Source: Pseudooceanicola marinus (GTDB taxonomy: Bacteria; Pseudomonadota; Alphaproteobacteria; Rhodobacterales; Rhodobacteraceae). From it: a DNA stretch of 64,000 nt. A model generated the notes under the pieces. The model made no database searches and was not told the origin of the DNA. It saw only the letters and a list, made by a program, of their open reading frames with translations. Position numbers and translations under genes: made by a program. Positions 8,112-16,865 of this stretch are shown piece by piece. How positions within the stretch are numbered: position 1 is the first letter of the stretch; every line of letters begins with the position of its first letter. The stretch spans positions 1-64,000 of the forward strand of contig NZ_PGTC01000022.1 of assembly GCF_002786295.1 (NCBI RefSeq). Reading direction: 5' to 3'.

Positions 8112-9856
8112 TGGACGGCACGCAAGAGATCCGTGACGCCTTTGCGGGCGCGGAGGCATTCGGCGCAGGCGGTCACTACGGCGGGGCCGATGCCGCGCCC
8201 CCGGAAGATCCTCGGCCGCCCGAGGAGATCGGTTCCGAATACTCGCTGAATGACTACGGCAACGGCTTGCGCTTCCTGCTCTATGGCGGCCGCGAGCGGT
8301 CGCTCTTCGTGCCGCGTGTCGGTTGGCATGTCTGGACCGGCAAGGTCTGGCGCCTGGACGAGGACAAGGTGAAGATCCGCGCCCTCGCGCAGCGTGTCGG
8401 CGGCCGGATCCTCGAGGAGGTTCCTTTCGTGGCCCTGAGCGAGGAGGAGCGGCTGGCCCTGGACGCCTTCGATGCCGTAAAGAAGGAGCGCGCCAAGATC
8501 CTCGCAAAAGACAAGGGCGAGCGGTCCTCGGCCGACCTGATGCGCCTTGCAGAGATCGCCCTCCTCGAGGACGAGGCAACCGCCGCGCGCAAGGCGCTGG
8601 CCTCGCGCCGGCGATCGCACACCAACCATGCGAAAGCGGCCGGCGACACGGCCAAGATTAACAACATGCTGACCGAGGCGTCGATCGAGGTCGCGACCCC
8701 TTTGGATCGGCTAAACGTCGATCCGCTGGCTATCAATACCGCAACCGGGCTTGTCCGGCTGGTCCCCGTGGTCGGGAGCGATCGTTGGCAATGCCATGTC
8801 GAGCCGCACCGGCGCGAGCATATGATCTCGAAGATCATGCCGGTTGATTTCGACCCCGACGCGGAATGCCCACTCTTCAAGGATTTTGTCGAGCGGATCC
8901 AGCCAGATCAGGATCGGCGCGACTTCCTGCGGCGGTGGTTCGGCTATTCGCTGACCGGGCTGACAGGGGAACAAAAGCTGGTCTTTGCGCACGGCTCGGG
9001 GCGGAACGGCAAGTCAACGCTGATCGACGTGATTGCGAAGATGATGTCCGACTATGCGACAACGGTGCCGATCGAAACTCTTACTGGCTCCGAACAGCGG
9101 AAGGGATCCGACGCGACCCCGGACCTTGTGCGGATCCCCGGCGCCCGCATGGTGCGGGCCTCTGAACCCGAACACGGGCAGAAGATGAAGGAGGCCCTTG
9201 TTAAGGCCCTGACAGGCGGCGAGCCGATCCTGATCCGCCGGATGATGCAGGAATTTGTCGAGGTCACGCCTGAGTTCAAGCTGACGATTTCAGGCAATGC
9301 CAAGCCCGAGATTCGGGGTGGGGATGATGGGATCTGGCGGCGTGTGCTGCTGGTCCCTTTCGAGGAGCAGATCCCGGACGATCAGGTGGATAAGGGGTTG
9401 CCGGCGAAACTCTGGGAGGAGCGCGCGGGGATCCTGCAATGGCTGATCGGTGGGGCTTTGGACTACCTGCGCGACGGGCTCAAAATCCCTGCATCGGTGC
9501 TGGCGGCTACGGCCGAATATCGTGAGCATTCTGACCCGCTGCGCCGCTTCCTGCTGGACGCCTGCGAGATCACCGGAGATCCGGCCCTCTTTACCCCCGC
9601 GCGGGATCTGGTCGAGGCGTTCCAAGCCTGGCAGGAGCGGGCGGGCAATGAACCTTGGGGCAAGCGGCAGATCTCGATTCAGATCAAGGCGCGATCGGAG
9701 ATCATGCAGCACCCAGACAGCGGCGCGCGGTTCACGGCCGCCAAGGTGTCTGACACCGGCTATCGTGGCATCGCGCTCACTGTTGCTGCGGCCGCAGATC
9801 TGCGATCGCGGCGCAACATCGGGCCGGGTTGGTTGGACAAGCGGGATCTGAGGTGA
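8111..9856 (+). CDS. D5/P4-type phage replicative helicase
   Basis: 581 residues (ATG 8111, a GTG three bases earlier is possible; GAGGGG upstream). The D5_N-like region leads into a superfamily 3 AAA+ domain with Walker A HGSGRNGKSTL near residue 300 and later sensor residues (ISGNAKPEI, DDGIWRRVLLVPF). A winged C-terminal domain follows. Such enzymes unwind the origin as hexamers, working with the primase encoded just upstream. The N-terminal 100 residues contain a Lys/Glu-rich charged stretch of uncertain role. Confidence 0.85.
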   Translation: MDGTQEIRDAFAGAEAFGAGGHYGGADAAPPEDPRPPEEIGSEYSLNDYGNGLRFLLYGGRERSLFVPRVGWHVWTGKVWRLDEDKVKIRALAQRVGGRILEEVPFVALSEEERLALDAFDAVKKERAKILAKDKGERSSADLMRLAEIALLEDEATAARKALASRRRSHTNHAKAAGDTAKINNMLTEASIEVATPLDRLNVDPLAINTATGLVRLVPVVGSDRWQCHVEPHRREHMISKIMPVDFDPDAECPLFKDFVERIQPDQDRRDFLRRWFGYSLTGLTGEQKLVFAHGSGRNGKSTLIDVIAKMMSDYATTVPIETLTGSEQRKGSDATPDLVRIPGARMVRASEPEHGQKMKEALVKALTGGEPILIRRMMQEFVEVTPEFKLTISGNAKPEIRGGDDGIWRRVLLVPFEEQIPDDQVDKGLPAKLWEERAGILQWLIGGALDYLRDGLKIPASVLAATAEYREHSDPLRRFLLDACEITGDPALFTPARDLVEAFQAWQERAGNEPWGKRQISIQIKARSEIMQHPDSGARFTAAKVSDTGYRGIALTVAAAADLRSRRNIGPGWLDKRDLR

Positions 9857-10140
9857 ACGGCCCGGTTCGCAAGTGCCAGTTCTGCGGATCCCCCTCGCCC
9901 CCCTTCGCCAAGCGGCGGCCGGGGGCGATTCGCGATCTTCCCTCTGGTGTCGACCGGGGGATCTCCTTCTGCCATGATTGCCGGCCTGCGGCCGAGGCGC
10001 AGGCGGCTGAGCATATGGAGAGGCTGACGGGGCGCCGTCCTGTCCTCCGGCCTGGTCCTTGCGTAGCTAGTGCGTTGCTCGATGATCTTGGGGGCTCTTC
10101 CAGAATTCCGCTAAGTCTTGAATTCCGTTGTCCGATTTAG
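9853..10140 (+). CDS. Small zinc-finger phage protein
   Basis: 95 residues starting at GTG 9853 (overlapping the helicase stop). Two CxxC pairs, CQFCG at the N-terminus and CHDC near residue 40, would form one zinc ribbon. It is the last gene of the early operon. Function unknown; DNA-binding helper or anti-host factor are both possible. Codon composition changes sharply just after it. Confidence 0.55.
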   Translation: MNGPVRKCQFCGSPSPPFAKRRPGAIRDLPSGVDRGISFCHDCRPAAEAQAAEHMERLTGRRPVLRPGPCVASALLDDLGGSSRIPLSLEFRCPI

Positions 10141-10815
10141 GGGATCTGGGGATTGTGGCAACTTGGCCGCATCCGGCCGCATTTAACCGTCATCGGGCCG
10201 TAGCTAACCGTTATCCGGTCACGTCTTATCACGCAATTACCCGCAATTACCCGAAAGGGGTTGTGAAAGGGGCAACAATGAGGGCAGAGTGATTTCGAGG
10301 AAAAAGTCCCATTGGGACGTTTTCTGGTCCACCGGCGGTGGAGGCAGCCAATGACTGCCTCCGTTCCTGGGTGGGTTAAGCACTGGCGCAGGGGTGCAAT
10401 TCTGTCTGCCGGTGCGATGGACTGGGATTGCCCTGCTACTTCTTGAGAAGCATTCGCAGGGTGATCGCCAGGCCTACGACCGAGGCCAGATTGGCGACGA
10501 TCGGTAGGGCTTGGTTCAGTACTATATCAAGCACTACAGAGACTGTGTGCGTTTCCGCGCCAACTGTCTATATATGGGTGCAGTAAAAATTCGCCTTTAC
10601 AATTTAAATATAAAGATTTCAGTACCTTAGGGGGTAATTTATTTTCGCGTAACTTGTTAACGTTGTTCAATCAATGGTGCAGGTTCAAGTTGTCTTATCT
10701 GCTCGGAAATCGTTGGATGTTGGCGTTCAATGGTAAGCAGCTATCGATTTCATTAATTTTGTTGTTCAATCACAAAATTTAGTGATGATTGGTCAGGTCC
10801 AAAGGAGGATCTGAC
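10141..10815. other. 675-base noncoding region with repeats, possible origin
   Basis: Contains TAACCGTCATC at 10184 and TAACCGTTATC at 10205 (21-bp pitch), a tandem 10-mer CGCAATTACC at 10232 and 10242, a stem of GGAGGCAG/CTGCCTCC (10340-10347 with 10355-10362), then an AT-rich stretch 10560-10790. The repeats next to helicase and primase genes are consistent with a replication origin. On the minus strand, 10436-10534 could encode a 32-residue hydrophobic peptide from a GTG start, but I see no good ribosome site. Confidence 0.4.
10770..10785. promoter_or_regulatory. Prophage operator site O6
   Basis: TCACAAAATTTAGTGA, one mismatch from a perfect 16-bp palindrome, 31 bases before the start of the methyltransferase-like gene. 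It places that gene under the prophage repressor although it lies 6 kb from the immunity region. Confidence 0.75.
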
Positions 10816-11478
10816 ATGGCGAAAGTTCTGATCGGTTGCGAGACAAGCGGCACGGTACGGGATGCCTTTCTCGCGGCCGGGCATGATGCCTGGTCTTGTG
10901 ACCTGCTGCCGGCCGATACGCCCACCAATCGGCATATCATGGGCGACGTGCGCGACGTGATGATGCGGGATGACTGGGATCTGATGGCGGTGATGCACCC
11001 GCCTTGCACGCGGCTTTGTAACTCGGGCGTCCGCTGGCTGTCGGCGCCTCCGCGCGGCCGATCTCTCGCGGAAATGTGGCGCGAGCTGGATGAGGGCGCG
11101 GCCTTGTTCTCGGATGTCTGGAACGTGCCGCATATCCCCTGCGTAGCGGTTGAAAACCCCGTGATGCACGGCCACGCGAAAGAGCGCATTCGAAACTATC
11201 GCCCCCCGTCGCAATCGGTCCAGCCTTGGCAATTCGGTAGCGACCCGGCCGGCCCTGACAATGAGCGTAAGCGCACCTGTTTTTGGCTTCGCGGCCTGCC
11301 AAAGCTCCGGGCCACGGGTTCTCTTGATGGCACGATCGCGCGCTCGACCGTGCATCGGGCCAGCCCCGGTGCCGAGCGATGGAAGATCCGCAGCAAGTTC
11401 TTTCCTGGCATGGCGGCCGCGATGGCGAAGCAGTGGGGCGACCATGCGGCCGGGGTGCTGGAGGCTCGGGCGGCATAG
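10816..11478 (+). CDS. Methyltransferase-like phage protein
   Basis: 220 residues; AAAGGAGG precedes the ATG at 10816. The N-terminus VLIGCETSGTVRDAFLAAGH followed by WSCDLLPAD has the SAM-binding shape of cytosine-C5 methyltransferases (FAGIGG-like loop, then an acidic residue), and MHPPCTRLC resembles a PPC-type catalytic loop. The canonical target-recognition domain is missing, so it is much shorter than a complete enzyme. It belongs to a phage family often labelled DNA methyltransferase without proof. It could modify phage DNA against host restriction. It is solitary and controlled by its own operator. Confidence 0.6.
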   Translation: MAKVLIGCETSGTVRDAFLAAGHDAWSCDLLPADTPTNRHIMGDVRDVMMRDDWDLMAVMHPPCTRLCNSGVRWLSAPPRGRSLAEMWRELDEGAALFSDVWNVPHIPCVAVENPVMHGHAKERIRNYRPPSQSVQPWQFGSDPAGPDNERKRTCFWLRGLPKLRATGSLDGTIARSTVHRASPGAERWKIRSKFFPGMAAAMAKQWGDHAAGVLEARAA

Positions 11479-11511
11479 GCGCCACGGCGCAGGGATCGTC
11501 AGGTGATGGCG

Positions 11512-11545
11512 GGGGCCGGGGCGGTGCGCTCCGGCCCCTTTGCGT
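11512..11545 (+). terminator. Probable transcription terminator
   Basis: GGGGCCGG (11512-11519) pairs perfectly with CCGGCCCC (11531-11538) over an 11-base loop, followed by a short T-containing run. It lies 33 bases after the methyltransferase-like gene and would end its transcript. Confidence 0.5.
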
Positions 11546-11962
11546 TCCGTTCCCCCCCGCTCCCCCCTTCTGCAAAGCTCGCCCGCATCGCCAGTCAATC
11601 CCTTGCAGGGATTGATGAGGGAATGTCGGGAAGCCTGACGATATGAGAAAGGCGAGCCTAGACAATGGGTTGCCGCCCTGAGGGATCGACGGGATCGAGA
11701 TTTCCGGGGCGCTCTCTCTACACGGGCGGGGCGCGGGGTGGCGGAAATCCTGAAATCGCCGCGTGCGAAGCCCTGAAAGTTTCAATCCCGTCGATCCCTG
11801 ATCTAAGGTAAGGCATTGGAAGGATTGATTTATATTGCGGGGCTGCGCTGGGTAGACGTTCCCTAGTCAATCCCTTCATCTGGTTTCGATCCCTGATTTT
11901 CGGGCTGTATTCACTAAATTTTGTGATGGATACTTGCCCTGTCACAAGATGAGGGATCGGGG
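11546..11962. repeat. 417-base noncoding region with inverted repeats
   Basis: AGGGATCGACGGGATCGAGA (11681-11700) is repeated in inverted form at 11780-11799 with two differences. A separate palindrome around TCAATCCCT/AGGGATTGA lies near 11595-11615, and TCAATCCC recurs near 11782 and 11871. No gene is visible. Being just ahead of the HNH-TerS-TerL block, it could contain the packaging (cos) site or protein-binding sites for packaging control. Confidence 0.45.
11911..11926. promoter_or_regulatory. Prophage operator site O7
   Basis: TCACTAAATTTTGTGA, a 16-bp palindrome with one imperfect pair, 36 bases before the gene at 11963. It probably puts the start of the packaging/late region under repressor control. 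Confidence 0.75.
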
Positions 11963-12643
11963 ATGTGGAACATTCCGACAAGTGAGGGCGCCCTTGTGGG
12001 GCGGTTGACGCTGGAAGTGATCGGGGCGGCAGCGGATCGGCGGTCCGGTGTGGGTCGGGGCGACGGTGAGCGGCCGGCCCCGTCGCTCGCGGCGCTGGCG
12101 GTCAACTTGGTGCCGGTCGATATTGGCGCCTCGGCCGTGCGCCGCGCTGAGCGGCGGGTGCCGCCTGCGCTGGCCCGGTATCAGGTCGATGATGGTCGCC
12201 GCCTGGTGGTCATGGCTTACGCCTCGGCCGTGGAGCGTCTGGGCGTTGCGCGCGGCGCTGACATGCTGGCCGAGCGTGTCGGCGGCGGCGGTGGCCCGTC
12301 CGATGGCGGTATCTCGGCGCGGCTTCAAGATCGCGCCTTTGTTGATGCAGTGCGCGGGCTGGTCAATCACTGGCGCTGGCATCGTGGCCTCGGCCGCTTC
12401 ACTGAGGGTCCGGCCCGGCCGGTTCTGGTCCCGCGCCGGCGCGCGCCTGGGCGGAGGCAGATCCTCGCTGTTGATCTCTGGGATGCGGTGGCAATCGAGG
12501 GGCTGCCCTTCGCCGAGATCCTGCGCCGGCACGGCTGGACCAAACAGGCGGCGGCCGGTCAGATCCTGGCCGATGATTTCGCGGAGACGGTGCGGCATGT
12601 GGCGGATCGGTGCGGCCACGGTGCGCGGCTCGATCGCGCTTAG
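11963..12643 (+). CDS. Hypothetical phage protein, possible late regulator
   Basis: 226 residues, ATG preceded by GAGGGATCGGGG. No known domain. The C-terminal half contains VDLWDAVAIEGLPFAEILRR followed by HGWTKQAAAGQILADDF, which could be an HTH (recognition helix around TKQAAAGQIL). It is the first gene after the repressor-controlled site O7 and precedes the packaging genes. That is the position where many lambdoid and related phages encode a late-gene activator (Q- or antiterminator-like). This role is an inference from position. Confidence 0.5.
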   Translation: MWNIPTSEGALVGRLTLEVIGAAADRRSGVGRGDGERPAPSLAALAVNLVPVDIGASAVRRAERRVPPALARYQVDDGRRLVVMAYASAVERLGVARGADMLAERVGGGGGPSDGGISARLQDRAFVDAVRGLVNHWRWHRGLGRFTEGPARPVLVPRRRAPGRRQILAVDLWDAVAIEGLPFAEILRRHGWTKQAAAGQILADDFAETVRHVADRCGHGARLDRA

Positions 12644-12801
12644 GAATACTCGGCCCGCGATTTTGTTGCGGGCTGGCAATACGCCGGGGTAGAGACCTCC
12701 CCATCCCGAGGAACTGCGGGCGCGGCGCCGATCAGGTGTCGGGGCCGGCCTGACCGGCCCCCTCCGCCCGCCTCCTCGATCATTCACAAGATGGAAATCT
12801 G

Positions 12802-13170
12802 ATGGCGAGGTATGAGGCCCGGCCGTGGCGCCACCTGTATCGGACGGCGGCATGGCGGCACCTGCGCGCGGCGCAGATCGCCGCCAAGCCGCTCTGCGAG
12901 TGGTGTCTGCGCGATGGCGTGGTCAATGACGGGGCGCTCTTGCCGGGTGGCGACCCGCAGCCGGCCCCGAAACTGCGCGTGCTGATCGTCGATCACAAGA
13001 TCCCGCACAAGGGCGACCATGCCCTCTTCCACGACCCCGGCAATCTGCAAACGCTTTGCAAGCCGCACCACGACCGGCACAAGCAGCGTGAGGAGATCAG
13101 GGGTTACTCGGAAGCCCGAGGGTTGGACGGCTGGCCGATCGACCCCGCGCACCCTGCCAATCGCGCGTGA
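12802..13170 (+). CDS. Phage HNH endonuclease
   Basis: 122 residues. The zinc-binding and catalytic pattern of HNH enzymes is visible: CEWC near residue 33, VDHKIPHKGD with the first histidine, then NLQTLCKPHHDRH. HNH proteins beside the terminase are required for cos cleavage in HK97-like phages, where they work with the large terminase. The ATG at 12802 follows a weak ribosome site. The adjacent TerS and TerL genes support this role. Confidence 0.9.
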   Translation: MARYEARPWRHLYRTAAWRHLRAAQIAAKPLCEWCLRDGVVNDGALLPGGDPQPAPKLRVLIVDHKIPHKGDHALFHDPGNLQTLCKPHHDRHKQREEIRGYSEARGLDGWPIDPAHPANRA

Positions 13171-13294
13171 AAATTCCGCGCGAAACGGTGGGGGTGGGTC
13201 CGAAAGAAAATCGGGGCCGGTGAGGACCGATGGCAGAGCCTTTTTGCGTGGAAATCTGGAATTGAATTGAGAAAGCCACGCGAGGAGGGAGACA

Positions 13295-13777
13295 ATGAAG
13301 GGCCGCAAACCCGCGTCTGATACTGTCGTCCCGATGGCGCCCGATGGTGCCACGGCTCACAACCTGGAGGAGCGGGCGCGGGCGAAGCTGGCGGAGATCG
13401 AGGAGAGCCTCGGCCCGTTCCAGATTTCGCCCGAGACCCGTGCGGTCTTCCGGCGCCTTGCCCTTCCGCTCTGTCATCCGACCCGCGATCGGCTGAACGA
13501 TGGCAACGCTTTCATGTTCCTTCAACTGACCCGAACTGTCCAGCGCCATGAGCGGATCCTGACGGAATTGGAGGAGGTCGGCGAGACCTACGTTTCGGAA
13601 GGGCGGCAGGGAAAGCAGATCAAAGCGCGGCCCGAGGTGGGCCAGCTTAACGAAACGTTCCGCCAGATCAGAGCCCTCGCCAATGAGTTCGGCATGACGC
13701 CGGCTAGTGAGCGGGGCCTGTCGGGCGGCGGGCAGATGGGTTTCGACTTCGGAGACGGGGGCGAGTATTTCACATGA
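13295..13777 (+). CDS. terS: Terminase small subunit, P27-like
   Basis: 160 residues, beginning MKGRKP as in P27-family small terminases, with a helical core (RAVFRRLALPLCHPTRDRLNDGN ... LQLTRTVQRHERILTELE) and a C-terminal SERGLSGGGQMGFDF region. It recognises phage DNA and hands it to the large subunit. AGGAGG precedes the start at good spacing, and its stop overlaps the TerL start (ATGA). Confidence 0.85.
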   Translation: MKGRKPASDTVVPMAPDGATAHNLEERARAKLAEIEESLGPFQISPETRAVFRRLALPLCHPTRDRLNDGNAFMFLQLTRTVQRHERILTELEEVGETYVSEGRQGKQIKARPEVGQLNETFRQIRALANEFGMTPASERGLSGGGQMGFDFGDGGEYFT

Positions 13778-15621
13778 CCGAGGATCCGATCGAGATCGGC
13801 CCGCGCGTTCCGGCGGAGGTTGATCCGGTCACGTCCTGGGCGCAGCAGGTGGCCGCAGGCGAGATCGTCGCCGGCCCCTACATTCGGGCGGCCGCGCGCC
13901 GGCACCTTCGCGATCTGCGCGACGGTTCGGCGCGTGGCCTGGTCTGGGATCTTCCTGCGGCCATGCGGGCGGTGCGGTTCTTTCCCGACATGCTGGCCCT
14001 GAATGGTGGCCGTTTCACCGGGCAGCCGTTCCATCTTCATCCGAGCCAGGCTTTTCGCGTCGGCTCCCTTTTCGGCTGGAAGTGGTCGCCGGATCATGTG
14101 GATCCGCTCCGCCGGGGGCGCCGTCGCTTTCGCCGCTTCTATGACGAAGAGGGCAAGGGCAATGGCAAGTCGCCTATGCTGGCCGGAATCGGGCTTTACA
14201 TGCTGGTCTCTGATGGCGAGTCGGCGGCCGAGGTCTACGCAGCGGCGTCGAAGAAGGATCAGGCGCAGGTTCTGTTTCGCGATGCCGTTGCAGCGGTGGA
14301 GCAATCGCGGCGCCTCTCGCGCCGCATCAAGTCGCACGGGAAAGATCCGGTCTGGCAGCTTTCCTACCGGGGGCGCCGGGGGGATCGCCGTTTCTTTAAG
14401 CCGATCTCGGCCGATGACGGCCAGTCGGGGCCGCGTCCGCACTGTGCCCTTTGCGATGAGGTTCATGAACACAAGAACCGCGATGTGATCGACATGCTCG
14501 AGCGGGGTTTCAAGTTCCGCGAGCAGCCGCTGCTTTGTATGGCGACCAACGCCGGCACCGATCGCAAGTCGATCTGCTACGAGGAACACACGCACGCGGT
14601 CAACGTCGTGACGGGCACTATCGAGGATGACGAAACCTTCGCCTTTGTGTGCAGCCTGGATGACGGCGACGATTGGGAGGAAGATCCCTCTTGCTGGATC
14701 AAGGCAAACCCGTGCCTCGGCGAGATCCTGACCGATACCTTTCTTGCTGGTGAGGTGAGGAAGGCGCGGCAAATGCCTGGCAAGCGCAACGGGATCGCCC
14801 GGCTGCATTTTTGCGAATGGACCCAATCGGTCACGGCCGCGATCAAGCGTGAGACCTGGGCGGCGGTGCAAAAGCCGCTTGATCTTGAGGCGCTGATCGC
14901 TTCGGGCGTGCCTTGCTTCGGCGGGCTAGATCTGTCGCAAACGCGCGACTTCACCGCGCTTTCACTGGTCTGGTTGCTTGATGCGACCAAGGGCAGCGAG
15001 CGAATGGCCGCGAAAACCTGGATCTGGACCCCGGAGGATACCCTTCGCGCGCGCGCGGCACGGGATCAGGCGCCCTATGACCAGTGGGCGGCGGCCGGCC
15101 ACGTTGAGGCGGTGCCGGGCGAGCGGCTGCACTATGGCTGGCTTGCCGAGGCCCTCGCCTCGATCAACGCGCGGTTCGCGCCCGAGGCGATCGCGGGGGA
15201 CCAATACGGCCTTGAGCGCCTCGGCGACAATCTGGCGGATCTTGGGGTCTCTCTGCCGGTGGTGATCCACCCGCAAGGGTTCCAGAAGCGGATCCTCGAG
15301 AAGGATCCGAACGCGCCCGAGGGGCAGGGCGAGGTATTCCTCTGGATGCCTCACTCGATCAACCAATTCGAGGAGGCGCTCGGCGACGGGCGGCTCGAGG
15401 TCGATCCTAACCCGCTGTTGGACAGCATGGCGGCCGGCGTGACCTACGCCGAAAACCGTTCCGGCTATCGGATGTTCGACAAGGAAAAGGCTCACGTTCG
15501 GATTGACGGGATGGTCTCGCTTGCGATGGGGGTCGGGATGGCTCTTTGCCGCGAGCGATCGGCTGGGCCTTCGTCGCCCTGGGATGATCCGAATTTCACT
15601 ATGGGGGGCTCATGGGGCTAA
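13774..15621 (+). CDS. terL: Terminase large subunit
   Basis: 615 residues. The ATPase domain has Walker A EEGKGNGKS near residue 130 and Walker B ALCDEVHEH near residue 230. The RNase H-like nuclease domain has aspartates in GGLDLSQTRDF and IDGMVSLAMG close to the C-terminus. It drives headful or cos packaging into the prohead. Length is normal for HK97-like phages. The portal start lies inside its last ten bases, so expression of packaging genes is coupled. Confidence 0.95.
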   Translation: MTEDPIEIGPRVPAEVDPVTSWAQQVAAGEIVAGPYIRAAARRHLRDLRDGSARGLVWDLPAAMRAVRFFPDMLALNGGRFTGQPFHLHPSQAFRVGSLFGWKWSPDHVDPLRRGRRRFRRFYDEEGKGNGKSPMLAGIGLYMLVSDGESAAEVYAAASKKDQAQVLFRDAVAAVEQSRRLSRRIKSHGKDPVWQLSYRGRRGDRRFFKPISADDGQSGPRPHCALCDEVHEHKNRDVIDMLERGFKFREQPLLCMATNAGTDRKSICYEEHTHAVNVVTGTIEDDETFAFVCSLDDGDDWEEDPSCWIKANPCLGEILTDTFLAGEVRKARQMPGKRNGIARLHFCEWTQSVTAAIKRETWAAVQKPLDLEALIASGVPCFGGLDLSQTRDFTALSLVWLLDATKGSERMAAKTWIWTPEDTLRARAARDQAPYDQWAAAGHVEAVPGERLHYGWLAEALASINARFAPEAIAGDQYGLERLGDNLADLGVSLPVVIHPQGFQKRILEKDPNAPEGQGEVFLWMPHSINQFEEALGDGRLEVDPNPLLDSMAAGVTYAENRSGYRMFDKEKAHVRIDGMVSLAMGVGMALCRERSAGPSSPWDDPNFTMGGSWG

Positions 15622-16865
15622 AGTTGTTCCGCCGCGATCGTGGCGATGCCGAGGCGCGCTCGGCCCTAGGTGCTACGGCCTCGGCCGTGCAAGGCCCCGG
15701 CTATGAGGCGATCATGGAAATTATCGGGGGCTCGGACCTGAGTTCCGCAGTTTCGTTTGAGCAAGCGATGACCCTGCCCCCTGTCTTCTCGGCCGTCGAG
15801 TTCCTTTCCAGCACGCTCGCCGCGTTGCCGGTGCGCGTCATGCAGAAGGGTGCCGAGGTGAAGGATCACCCGGTCGCCGCGCTTCTGGGAAAGGCCGCCA
15901 GCGATGAGGCGACCGCCTTCGATCTTCGCAAGCTGATGCACGGTGCGCAGTTCTCGCGCGGCCGGGGCTATGTGCAGATCGAGCGGGACGCCAGGGGGGA
16001 TCCGGTCAACCTTTTCCCGATGGAGTATCTTCGGACCTCGCCGCGCCGTGATCGTCGCGGCCGGCTGTTCTATGACTACTCCCGTGCCGACGGCCAGCCG
16101 ATCACCTACAAGGCTTCGGAGGTGTTTGACCTCGCGTTCAAGCGGAAAGAGGATTGGATCTCCTCCGTCTGTCCTGTGACGGCCTGCGCCTCGGCGATCC
16201 GGCAGGGCACGAACGCGGCGCAATACGCGCTCAACACGTTCGGCCGAAACGGCATCCCGCCTTATGTCCTGGAGGGGCCGCATGGCTCCGGTGAGGCGGC
16301 GCAACGCGCGGCCGATGATGTGGCGAGCGCCGCCCGTCAGGCCGCAGAAAAGGGGCGGCCGGTGATGCCGATCCCGGCCGGGTTCAAGCTCACGCGGCTC
16401 GGGTCCGACCCGGACAAGATGCAGCTTGTCCCGACGCAGGTTTTCACGGTCCAGCAGGTAGCCCGGATCTTCAACCTGCCCCCGGTATTCCTGCAAGAGT
16501 TGTCGAAAGGCACCTACGCCAACACCGAGCAGCAGGACTTGCACCTGGTCAAGCACACGCTGACCTCGCGCGCGATGCAGGCGGGGCAAGAGTTTTCGCT
16601 CAAGCTCTTCGGCAGGGATACGGACCTTTCGGTCGAATACGACCTGCAAGCGATGACGCGGGGGATTTTCCGCGATCGGATCGAGGCGATCGCCCGCGCG
16701 ATCGGGTCGGGTCAGATGACGCCGAATGAGGGGCGCGCCCTTCGAGGCGAAGGCCCGCGCGAAGGCGGCGATCAACTGTTCATGCAATCCGGCACATTGC
16801 CGATTACGTCGTTGCCGGGGCCGTCGGGCGCGGCGCCAACCAACCAAGGCGAGGGGCAGCAATGA
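15612..16865 (+). CDS. Phage portal protein, HK97 family
   Basis: 417 residues. Begins with a short hydrophilic arm and continues with VFSAVEFLSSTLAALPVRVM, a core typical of HK97/lambda-type portals, then the long helical wing and RIFNLPPVFLQELSKGTYAN, another conserved portal segment. It forms the dodecameric ring at one capsid vertex through which DNA passes. Start overlaps TerL; stop overlaps the protease start as ATGA. Confidence 0.92.
   Translation: MGLKLFRRDRGDAEARSALGATASAVQGPGYEAIMEIIGGSDLSSAVSFEQAMTLPPVFSAVEFLSSTLAALPVRVMQKGAEVKDHPVAALLGKAASDEATAFDLRKLMHGAQFSRGRGYVQIERDARGDPVNLFPMEYLRTSPRRDRRGRLFYDYSRADGQPITYKASEVFDLAFKRKEDWISSVCPVTACASAIRQGTNAAQYALNTFGRNGIPPYVLEGPHGSGEAAQRAADDVASAARQAAEKGRPVMPIPAGFKLTRLGSDPDKMQLVPTQVFTVQQVARIFNLPPVFLQELSKGTYANTEQQDLHLVKHTLTSRAMQAGQEFSLKLFGRDTDLSVEYDLQAMTRGIFRDRIEAIARAIGSGQMTPNEGRALRGEGPREGGDQLFMQSGTLPITSLPGPSGAAPTNQGEGQQ

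Noticed and set aside
11581-11926. CRISPR-like array from repeated TCAATCCC segments
   Set aside because: Repeats are short, unevenly spaced and partly inverted; there are no equal spacers and no cas genes.
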